A stretch of DNA of 62,404 nucleotides from Chlorobiota bacterium (GTDB lineage Bacteria > Bacteroidota > Ignavibacteria > OLB7). Position 1 is the stretch's first letter. Each line of letters starts with the position of its first letter. Location: contig JAEUSP010000010.1 in assembly GCA_016788565.1 (NCBI GenBank), positions 1 through 62,404 of the forward strand, given 5' to 3'. Of the stretch, positions 45,569-52,452 are shown piece by piece. Under the pieces are notes generated by a model. It searched no databases. It was not told the DNA's origin and was given only the letters and a program-made list of their open reading frames with translations. The position numbers and the translations under genes are program-made.

Positions 45569-46495
45569 ATGGAAAAAGAATTAAAAAAAATGTCACTGTC
45601 CAGTCAATCATCAGCCAAGACAATGTTTGCGGCTTTTAGAATCTTACAAGAAGCAGGCGGGCAACTCCCAGGCAAACAAGTTTTTGACAAAATCCGAGAG
45701 ACAGTTGACTTTACAGACTGGGAAAAACAGTCCTATGAAAAGACAGGAGCTATCCGCTGGGAATCCATTCTAAACTTCTATACTATTGATGCTGTTAAGG
45801 CCGGATTCTTAATAAAGAATAAAGGCATATGGTATTTGACAAACGAAGGTGAAAAGGCAATAAAACTTGGAGCTATTACGCTGCATGAAACGGCTTCACA
45901 ACTATACAAAACTTGGGCTGCCGACAACAAAGGAACAAAGCCAAGAAAAAGCAAAGACACGGAAGAACTAGTCGAGCTTGAAAAGAATAAAGCTCAGACT
46001 CAAAAAGCAAACCTTGATTTGTTAGAAGAGCAAGCCATTGCAGGTATTAAAGATTTTATTAGAAGCAAAAACGCTTATGAATTTCAAGACATGGTTGCCG
46101 CATTATTAAGAGCAATGAACTATCACACGCCATTTATTTCACCCAGAGGTAAAGACGGTGGTTTGGATGTTATTGCATACAATGATCCATTGGGCGCAAC
46201 AACTCCAAGACTAAAAGTGCAAGTAAAACACAGACCAGATTCATCGGTTCCTGTTGACGACATCCGCAGCCTTACAGGGCTTCTTAACAAAGATGGTGAC
46301 ATCGGCTTGTTCGTAACATCGGGGACTTTTACTTCGGAAGCAGAACGTTCCGCAAGAGAAAGCCATAGGCACATTAAGTTATTAGACGTTGATAATTTTA
46401 TTGCCCTTTGGCAAGAGTTTTATAACAAGCTGACTGACGACGACAAAAATATGCTTCCACTTCATTCAATCTATTTTTTAGGTAGTAATGATTGA
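45569..46495 (+). CDS. Mrr-like restriction endonuclease
   Basis: 308 residues. An N-terminal winged-helix region (about 15-110) carries IRWESILNFYTIDAVKAGFL and WYLTNEGEKAIKLG, typical of Mrr N-domains. A short coiled coil follows (~125-165). The Mrr_cat nuclease domain (~170-285) shows FQDMVAALLRAMNYHTPFIS, then KDGGLDVIAYNDPLG with Asp200 and KVQVKHR with Gln218 and Lys220, the PD-(D/E)xK variant with QxK of the family. It likely cuts modified foreign DNA (type IV). No modification gene is beside it, which fits a stand-alone type IV enzyme. AT-rich, so probably acquired. Confidence 0.9.
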   Translation: MEKELKKMSLSSQSSAKTMFAAFRILQEAGGQLPGKQVFDKIRETVDFTDWEKQSYEKTGAIRWESILNFYTIDAVKAGFLIKNKGIWYLTNEGEKAIKLGAITLHETASQLYKTWAADNKGTKPRKSKDTEELVELEKNKAQTQKANLDLLEEQAIAGIKDFIRSKNAYEFQDMVAALLRAMNYHTPFISPRGKDGGLDVIAYNDPLGATTPRLKVQVKHRPDSSVPVDDIRSLTGLLNKDGDIGLFVTSGTFTSEAERSARESHRHIKLLDVDNFIALWQEFYNKLTDDDKNMLPLHSIYFLGSND

Positions 46496-46749
46496 TGCAA
46501 AAATCAGAAAAACAAGTGCGATATTCAGAATGTCTGGCTTGCGAACATTGACTCTGCGGATATATTTCCCACCTATTGTTATACTCCAAATAAATTGAAA
46601 TGCGAAAAACATAATCGTTGTCATTCCCTGTGTACCCCAACCAGTCGGGGCGAAGGCGGGAGCCGAATGCCTGCGCAGCTCATCCATGAGGTCTATTTCC
46701 GCAAACCAATTTGTGCCGAGTATAGATCAATAATGGATATGATTGCCAT
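46478..46749 (-). pseudogene. Small membrane-type ORF interrupted by MITE copy 2
   Basis: If the MITE (46582-46723) and one TA are removed, a continuous minus-strand frame appears: MAIISIIDLTIGG, then KYIRRVNVRKPDI and LNIALVFLIFASIITT, 42 residues with a hydrophobic C-terminal helix. A stop codon lies in frame upstream. It could be a small membrane protein or the tail of a larger lost gene. Its 3' end overlaps the mrr stop region. Coding status is uncertain. Confidence 0.35.
46582..46723. mobile_element. MITE of the TACTCC/GAGTA family, copy 2 (142 bp)
   Basis: Flanked by TA on both sides (46580-46581, 46724-46725). The left end TACTCCAAATAAATTG..TGCGAAAAAC and right end TTTCCGCAAACCAATTTGTG then CCGAGTA are imperfect inverted repeats of ~26 bp. 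The inside shares ATAATCGTTGTCATTCCC with copy 3 and then differs. No coding capacity. Confidence 0.8.
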
Positions 46750-46786
46750 TGCAACAAAAAGTCTTCTGGATTAAAACGCTATTCTT

Positions 46787-48235
46787 ATGAACATACAAGC
46801 GATTTTAAAAGAACTAAATAAATTTGCAATTTCTTCCAGAGAACTTGATATTGAGGAGACTGAAAGAGTAGAATTGCTTCGGCAGGTTGCTGATTATACG
46901 AGTACATTTATTGTAGGCCTGAACAAGGTGAAAGGTTTTAGTCAAAACGAGGTGGGCGATCTATCTATTAAAAATGGCAAACACTCGCTTCATCAATTGC
47001 TATCCCAATATCAAGCGGAAGTTGCCGAAAATGGAATCAATGCTGCTTCCCCTAAACACTTAGGGTATATTCCTGGCGGCGGAGTTTTTGCCTCTGCACT
47101 TGCAGATTTTATCGTTGCTGTCACCAACCCATTCTCCAGTGCTTACTATGCTTCCCCCGGTGCTGCTGCCATGGAAAATGAAGTGGTTAAGTGGTTAAAG
47201 TCTGTTTTTTTATTCCCCGATAGTGCGGTAGGATGCCTGACTTCAGGTGGTTCAGTTTCTACACTGATTGCGCTTACTGCTGCCAGAGATAAATTCAAAA
47301 TAAAAAACGATAAAATCTTTTCAAGTGTGGTTTATCTGAGCCAGCAGGTTCATCACTCTACCCAAAAGGCCTTGCGCATCATAGGTCTGGAAGATGTAAT
47401 TGTTCGCTATGTTCCAATTGACGAACAACACCGAATTGTCCCGGGTGCTTTAAATGAGCAGATTGAAAAAGATACAGCAGATGGGCTGAACCCTTTCTTA
47501 ATTATAGCAACAGCCGGTACTACCGATACAGGAACCGTTGACCCGCTACATGATATCGCAGATGTGGCTATGAATCACAAGCTGTGGTTCCATGTTGATG
47601 CAGCATATGGAGGTTTTTTTATTCTAACTTCAAAAAAAGATCTGTTTAAAGGAATTGAAAGAACCGATTCGCTGATCATTGACCCACATAAAAGCTTGTT
47701 CCTTCCTTATGGTGTTGGGGCAGTACTGGTAAAGGATAGCGATGCCGTGCTTCACTCGCATTACTATACCGCAAATTATATGCAGGATGGGCATAACGAG
47801 GAGCTATTGAAAAGCCCTGCCAACATATCCCCCGAACTCACAAAACATTTTCGCGGATTTCGAGTATGGCTGCCGCTACAACTCCACGGCATTGAGCCAT
47901 TCATTTCCTGCTTAGAAGAAAAACTGCTCTTGGTACAGTATTTCAGGCTTAAACTAAGTGAAATGGGATTTTGTGTTGGGCCGGAACCGGACCTTTCTGT
48001 AAGCTATTTTTGGTATCCCTTTAGTTCAAATCCTGATGAAAAGAATCGCCAGCTAATGGATGAAATACACAAAGATGGCTCGGTATTTTTAAGTTCATCA
48101 GTTATTGATGGAAGGTTTGTAATAAGAATCGCCATCTTAGCCTTCCGGACAAAAAAAGAAACCGTAGATGAGGCCGTGGAAATGATAGAACGCTGTTTGA
48201 AAAACTGTTTATTCGAATCCCTTCCACCACAGTAA
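46787..48235 (+). CDS. PLP-dependent group II amino-acid decarboxylase (aromatic-type)
   Basis: 482 residues. HLGYIPGGGVFASALADFIV, GCLTSGGSVSTLIALTAARD and ATAGTTDTGTVDPLHDIADV precede WFHVDAAYGGFFIL, then DPHKSLFLPYGVGAVLVKD with the PLP Schiff-base Lys302. This is the aromatic-L-amino-acid/tyrosine/histidine decarboxylase family; which amino acid is used cannot be told. It releases CO2 and an amine in the cytoplasm. AT-rich like the two genes before it and unlike the GC-rich flanks; probably transferred from a low-GC Bacteroidota donor. Confidence 0.93.
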   Translation: MNIQAILKELNKFAISSRELDIEETERVELLRQVADYTSTFIVGLNKVKGFSQNEVGDLSIKNGKHSLHQLLSQYQAEVAENGINAASPKHLGYIPGGGVFASALADFIVAVTNPFSSAYYASPGAAAMENEVVKWLKSVFLFPDSAVGCLTSGGSVSTLIALTAARDKFKIKNDKIFSSVVYLSQQVHHSTQKALRIIGLEDVIVRYVPIDEQHRIVPGALNEQIEKDTADGLNPFLIIATAGTTDTGTVDPLHDIADVAMNHKLWFHVDAAYGGFFILTSKKDLFKGIERTDSLIIDPHKSLFLPYGVGAVLVKDSDAVLHSHYYTANYMQDGHNEELLKSPANISPELTKHFRGFRVWLPLQLHGIEPFISCLEEKLLLVQYFRLKLSEMGFCVGPEPDLSVSYFWYPFSSNPDEKNRQLMDEIHKDGSVFLSSSVIDGRFVIRIAILAFRTKKETVDEAVEMIERCLKNCLFESLPPQ

Positions 48236-48245
48236 CCACAACGCC

Positions 48246-48977
48246 GTGGATGCAATGATCCTTGCGGCGGGGTTTGGAACCCGCCTTCGCCCGATCACCG
48301 ATAACATTCCCAAAGCCCTGATCCCCATTGGTGGGACGCCGATGGTGGAGCGGGTTGCGCGGCGGCTGATTGCCGCCGGAGCCACGCGGCTTATCATCAA
48401 CACCCACCACCATGCCAGCCAGATTGAGGCGTTCCTGCGGGAGCGTGATGGATTCGGGGTTCAGGTGTCAATCTCGCACGAATCGGAGGAGGTGCTGGAA
48501 ACCGGAGGCGGTTTGTGGTATGCCGCCCCGTTCTTCCAACGCGATTCCCCGTTCTTCCTGCACACCGTTGATGTGATCAGCGATTGCGATCTGCAGAGTA
48601 TCTACGCCGTACACCAACAGCAGCAGCCGATAGCAACGCTTGCCGTCAGCAACCGCAAATCGTCACGCTACTTCTTGTTTGATGATGATGGGCTTTGCGG
48701 GCATGGAAACGATGCGACCGGGGTTGTGCGCCAAGCTCGGCGGGCGGTTGGCCCACAGCGGAAGATGAGCTTCTGTGGCATCCACGTCATCTCTCCACGT
48801 ATCTTTGAATTGATGACCGAGCGGGGCAAATTCTCCATTGTTGATCTGTATCTTAGGCTTGCAGCAAATGGCGAACGCCTGCTTCCGCACGACATCAGCG
48901 GAAGCCAATGGATAGATATCGGGAAGCCCGAGCAATTACGACAAGCCGAAGCGATTGCTGCCACGCTGGCGCCATAG
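48246..48977 (+). CDS. Sugar-phosphate nucleotidyltransferase (MurU/mannose-1-P guanylyltransferase type)
   Basis: 243 residues from a GTG at 48246; ATG 48255 is also possible and gives AMILAAGFGTRLRP at the very start. Signature motifs: MILAAGFGTRLRPITDNIPK, ALIPIGGTPMVERV, and VLETGGGLWYAAPFF; the SWIDIGKPE-type end reads GSQWIDIGKPEQL. It activates a sugar-1-phosphate with an NTP, perhaps for cell-wall recycling (MurU) or polysaccharide synthesis. Composition returns to GC-rich at this gene, so it marks the right edge of the AT-rich island. Confidence 0.9.
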   Translation: MDAMILAAGFGTRLRPITDNIPKALIPIGGTPMVERVARRLIAAGATRLIINTHHHASQIEAFLRERDGFGVQVSISHESEEVLETGGGLWYAAPFFQRDSPFFLHTVDVISDCDLQSIYAVHQQQQPIATLAVSNRKSSRYFLFDDDGLCGHGNDATGVVRQARRAVGPQRKMSFCGIHVISPRIFELMTERGKFSIVDLYLRLAANGERLLPHDISGSQWIDIGKPEQLRQAEAIAATLAP

Positions 48978-49032
48978 TCCTCACGGAAAACAACCTGCAC
49001 GATTGACCTTGAAGATTTTTTTGCACGAACAG

Positions 49033-49722
49033 ATGCACCGATTTTTTGGGCTTGCCGCTACAATGGTTGGGCTTGTTGCCGCCGCCATGCTGCATGGCTG
49101 TGGCGACGACCAACCGGTGGCTCCTATCGCCCCTCCGATTCCGGTGGGGAGCTGGGGAAGCGACCAAAACTTCAGCGTTGGCGGGGTTGAACGGATGCGG
49201 CACAGCCGATTAGAGCTGACCTCGCAAACCACCGGAACCGTCACCGACTCACTTTTTACCCGGCAAGGGGCTGGTTGGCAATTTGATTCGGTGGAGATAC
49301 GGCAACTGCAATTCCAGGGGGTTGCCGATGGCTACCAGCGGACGTTGGAAATCCGCCAGCCGGGCCAAACCACTCCCGACACAACGCTCAGTTATCGCTA
49401 CTTCTTCCGCCGTGGCGATTCCTTGTTCTACTACGTTGGCATGAGGTTCGCCGGGGCAAATGCGGGGCTGCAAGGCGTTTGGAGCAACGACCCTGCCGAC
49501 ACCACGATGCTAGGCGGATGCCTGCAACTGGCGTTCGCTTCCGACAGCGTGGCCATCGGAAGTTGCGCGGCTTCCGCAGCAACGGCCTACTCCTATCACA
49601 CAACCCACGACACCTTAATCGTGAACGGCCGCCCGTTGTACGGAACCCGCTACGAAGTTGTCCCGGGCTGGTCGCTGTACATCACCAGCCGCGCAACCGG
49701 GGGCTACCGGATTGTGAAATGA
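49033..49722 (+). CDS. Lipoprotein of unknown function
   Basis: 229 residues from ATG 49033. The signal is type II: hydrophobic MHRFFGLAATMVGLVAAAML then LHGC with lipidated Cys23. The mature part is beta-rich (VGSWGSDQNFSVGGVERMRH, LELTSQTTGTVTDSLFTRQG, FDSVEIRQLQFQGVADGYQR), reading like a small lipocalin-like or META-like barrel, without a firm family match. It starts 55 bases after the nucleotidyltransferase stop. Confidence 0.78.
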   Translation: MHRFFGLAATMVGLVAAAMLHGCGDDQPVAPIAPPIPVGSWGSDQNFSVGGVERMRHSRLELTSQTTGTVTDSLFTRQGAGWQFDSVEIRQLQFQGVADGYQRTLEIRQPGQTTPDTTLSYRYFFRRGDSLFYYVGMRFAGANAGLQGVWSNDPADTTMLGGCLQLAFASDSVAIGSCAASAATAYSYHTTHDTLIVNGRPLYGTRYEVVPGWSLYITSRATGGYRIVK

Positions 49723-49759
49723 AAAATGCGGTTCATCTTCAGAAGCGAAGAAGAGAAAA

Positions 49760-49788
49760 AAACCACAGAGACACAGAGAGCACAGAGG
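49760..49788. repeat. ACCACAGAGACACAGAG intergenic repeat
   Basis: AACCACAGAGACACAGAGAG then CACAGAGG followed by GAAAGAGAGGGAAG units. Third and longest copy of this type in the window. Confidence 0.8.
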
Positions 49789-49922
49789 AAGAAAGAGAGG
49801 GAAGAAAGAGAGGGGAGAAAGAGCGTTGGAGTATCGCCGCTCGCTCACTCTTGATGAACCAAGCACTCAGCTTCCCAGCCGTGGCGGGTTTTGCGGCAAG
49901 CCAAAAAACAACAAGCGATTAT

Positions 49923-49957
49923 CAACTTCTGCACCAACTTCTGCACCAACTTCTGCA
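49923..49957. repeat. Three tandem CAACTTCTGCAC units before the hydratase start
   Basis: A 12-bp unit repeated three times (the last unit diverges only at its final base) ending at the ATG of the next gene. The unit length is a multiple of three, so copy number changes would alter leader length only. Confidence 0.85.
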
Positions 49958-50746
49958 ATGACTAATTCCCAGCTTGCTTCCATCCTGTGGGATGCTCAAT
50001 TTTCCGGCTTGCCTTGCCAGCCGCTTACTCAGCTTCAACCCGGGCTGACGTTGGAGGATGCGTACGCAATTCAGCGCATCAACTTGGATCGCCGGATGAA
50101 CGAACGCGGGTTGTTCGGCAAGCGGGCGCGGAGCGTCGGGAAAAAAATTGGGATCACCAGCCGCGCTGTGCAAACTTGGCTGAAAGTGAGCGAACCAGAT
50201 TTTGGTGGGTTGCTGGACGACATGAGCGTCCCGAACGCCGGCCGTGCCGATATCACCAAACTGCTTCAGCCACGGGTGGAAGGGGAAATCGCGTTCGTGC
50301 TGAAAAAATGCTTGGTCGGCCCAGGGATTACTCCAGCTCAAGTTGTGGAAGCAACCGATTGCGTGCTGCCAGCCATTGAGATTATTGACTCGCGGGTGAA
50401 AGATTGGCAGATCACCATCCAGGACACCGTTGCCGACAACGCCAGCAGCGGGATGTTCGTGCTTGGTTCGCAACCCGCACTGCTTCGCCAGCTTGACCTG
50501 CGAACAGTTGGGATGACCCTCCGGAAAAATGGCCAAGTGATGTCCACCGGGGCCGGGGCTGCCTGCATGGGCGATCCGGTGAACGCGGTGGTCTGGTTGG
50601 CTAACCGGTTGGGGGAATTTGGCGAGCAACTTTCTGCGGGCCAGGTGATTCTTTCCGGCGCGCTTGGCCCGGTTCAGCCGGTGGCCGCTGGCGATTGGGC
50701 CACCGTTCATGTTGGCAACCTGAGCGAAGTGGTTGTCAGTTTCTAA
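49958..50746 (+). CDS. mhpD: 2-keto-4-pentenoate hydratase
   Basis: 262 residues from ATG 49958, family-typical length; upstream frame is repeat-derived. [75 protein letters not shown] and [20 protein letters not shown] are the MhpD/DmpE fumarylacetoacetase-fold motifs; metal ligands lie in the EGE and E..D region. It hydrates 2-hydroxypenta-2,4-dienoate to 4-hydroxy-2-oxovalerate in meta-cleavage pathways. It is followed at 41 bp by acetaldehyde dehydrogenase. Confidence 0.92.
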   Translation: MTNSQLASILWDAQFSGLPCQPLTQLQPGLTLEDAYAIQRINLDRRMNERGLFGKRARSVGKKIGITSRAVQTWLKVSEPDFGGLLDDMSVPNAGRADITKLLQPRVEGEIAFVLKKCLVGPGITPAQVVEATDCVLPAIEIIDSRVKDWQITIQDTVADNASSGMFVLGSQPALLRQLDLRTVGMTLRKNGQVMSTGAGAACMGDPVNAVVWLANRLGEFGEQLSAGQVILSGALGPVQPVAAGDWATVHVGNLSEVVVSF

Positions 50747-50787
50747 CCTACTCTACCGTCTTCTTTCACATCATACATCACACACGC

Positions 50788-51711
50788 ATGGCTTCAACTG
50801 TTGCAATCATCGGCTCCGGAAACATTGGGACTGATCTAATGGTGAAAATTCTTCGGAACGGAACGCACCTTCGGATGGGGGTGTTTGTGGGGATTGACCC
50901 CGGGTCCGACGGGCTGCGGCGCGCCCAAAACATGGGGGTTGCCACAACCCACGAAGGGATTAATGGCTTGGTTGCTCACCCGCTGTTCCCAGAAATTGAC
51001 ATCGTGTTCGATGCCACCTCGGCAAAGGCACATCAGCACCATGCCGAAGTGCTGCGGGCGCATGGGAAACGTGTGGTGGACCTTACCCCGGCGGCCGTTG
51101 GCCCATACGTTATTCCGGTGGCGAACTTGCAGCAGCACATCAACGCCGATAACGTGAACATGGTGACCTGTGGCGGGCAAGCAACAATCCCGATTGTGTG
51201 GGCTGTGAACCAGGTTTCGCCGGTGGAGTATGGCGAAATTGTGGCATCCATCGCCAGCAAATCCGCCGGTCCGGGAACCCGCGCCAACATTGATGAATTC
51301 ACCCAAACCACCGCGCGTGCAATCGAGCTGATTGGCGGGGCCAAACGAGGGAAAGCGATTATCATCCTGAACCCTGCCGAGCCACCGCTGATTATGCGCG
51401 ACACCGTCTATACCTACTGCGCTCCGGCCAGCCAGCAGGCCATTGCCGAATCTATCAACCAGGTTGTTGCGCGTGTGGCGGAGTACGTCCCGGGCTACCG
51501 TTTGCTGAAGCCACCGATTTTTGATGAAGTCAGCGTCACCATCCCCGGCGTTGGCCCCTTCGTCGGGCTGAAAGTTACCTGCTTATTGGAGGTGGAAGGC
51601 GCAGGCCACTACCTTCCGAACTACGCCGGCAATCTGGATATTATGACCAGCGCAGCAATGCGAATGGGTGAGGAAATGGCGAGAGAGAAAACCCAAAGTC
51701 ACTCTGAGTAA
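50788..51711 (+). CDS. mhpF: Acetaldehyde dehydrogenase (acylating)
   Basis: 307 residues from ATG 50788. [20 protein letters not shown] is the NAD Rossmann motif. Cys128 in [20 protein letters not shown] is the expected acyl-enzyme nucleophile. [20 protein letters not shown] matches the MhpF/DmpF C-domain. It turns acetaldehyde and CoA into acetyl-CoA. MhpF normally works bound to the aldolase MhpE/DmpG, which channels acetaldehyde; that gene is missing next door and would have to be elsewhere. Decayed accessory DNA follows directly. Confidence 0.93.
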   Translation: MASTVAIIGSGNIGTDLMVKILRNGTHLRMGVFVGIDPGSDGLRRAQNMGVATTHEGINGLVAHPLFPEIDIVFDATSAKAHQHHAEVLRAHGKRVVDLTPAAVGPYVIPVANLQQHINADNVNMVTCGGQATIPIVWAVNQVSPVEYGEIVASIASKSAGPGTRANIDEFTQTTARAIELIGGAKRGKAIIILNPAEPPLIMRDTVYTYCAPASQQAIAESINQVVARVAEYVPGYRLLKPPIFDEVSVTIPGVGPFVGLKVTCLLEVEGAGHYLPNYAGNLDIMTSAAMRMGEEMAREKTQSHSE

Positions 51712-51802
51712 AATCTAGATTATGAAGTCTGCAAAAACTCAGCCATTTCCATCTTCGCGAAAACAGGAGGTGGCAGGCCTGAATAGCAAATAATTATTGA
51801 TA

Positions 51803-52296
51803 ATGAAAAACAAAGATATCCGCTGGCGGCAACGCTTCAAAATTTCAATAAAGCAATGGGGCATTTGGAAATTGCTTTAGCGATAGAGAAGCCAGACATT
51901 GAAATGAGCTTTGAATTGACGTGGAATGTTGTCAAAGATTTTTTAGAGGAACAAGGGTTTGTAGATGTGAAATCGCCAAGAGCCGCGTTGAAGAAAGCGT
52001 TTGAAATAGGTGTGATTGACAACGGGCATTATACTCCAAACAGAATGGTTTGCGAAAAATCTAGTCGTTGTCATTCCCGCGAAAGCGGGAATCCATACCA
52101 CACCTAGCTGAGTAGAGTTTCGCAAACCAATTTCATCCGAGTATATTGGATGGATGTGCTGATAGACAGAAACCTTACTGAGCACACCTATGATGAACTA
52201 AAAGCTACCGAAATGGAAACCCTTATTAAGCAAAAGTATTTTCCTTTGCTAAAAGCATTGCAGGAGAGTTTTAATCAACAATCAGATGCACAATAA
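51803..52296 (+). pseudogene. HI0074-family nucleotidyltransferase substrate-binding protein, broken
   Basis: Three lesions in one gene. The start MKNKDIRWRQRFK is family-typical, but one base is lost in an A run near 51839-51842, shifting the frame. After correction it reads NFNKAMGHLEIALAIEKPDI, EMSFELTWNVVKDFLEEQGF, VDVKSPRAALKKAFEIGVID, NGH. Compared with family members, ~10 residues seem missing between KPDI and EMSFEL (inference). A MITE then splits the gene at NGH-YWMDVL; removing it and one TA restores YWMDVLIDRNLTEHTYDELK and on to TAA 52296. The family pairs with an MNT-type nucleotidyltransferase in toxin-antitoxin-like modules; the remnant partner start overlaps at 52286. Confidence 0.88.
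52032..52143. mobile_element. MITE of the TACTCC/GAGTA family, copy 3 (112 bp), within the HI0074 pseudogene
   Basis: TA on both sides (52030-52031, 52144-52145). Ends TACTCCAAACAGAATGGTTT then GCGAAA and, inverted, TACTCGGATGAAATTGGTTT then GCGAAA: 26-bp imperfect terminal repeats. The centre holds the hairpin GTCATTCCCGC-GAAA-GCGGGAATCC. TA duplication and end layout fit an IS630/mariner-type parent; no transposase is in the window. Confidence 0.88.
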
Positions 52297-52330
52297 ATTC
52301 GGGCTTTTAGAAAAAAAATTCCTGACATGA
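52286..52330 (+). pseudogene. N-terminal stub of the partner nucleotidyltransferase gene
   Basis: ATG 52286 overlaps the end of the HI0074 gene and encodes MHNKFGLLEKKFLT then stop. KFGL-x-EKD/K is a common N-terminus of Bacteroidota MNT-type nucleotidyltransferases that follow HI0074-type genes. No GS-x-D catalytic motif follows before 52453. Short, so identification rests on position and overlap. Confidence 0.45.
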
Positions 52331-52452
52331 TTTTAGTTTTATAAAAAAGAATAAAAAAATAGGAGATTTGGCACATCTGAAATTTGCTTCCTGTACTCGC
52401 TAACTATAGATGAGCCAACACACTATTCATTCCGCGCTGCCAGCAACAAACC

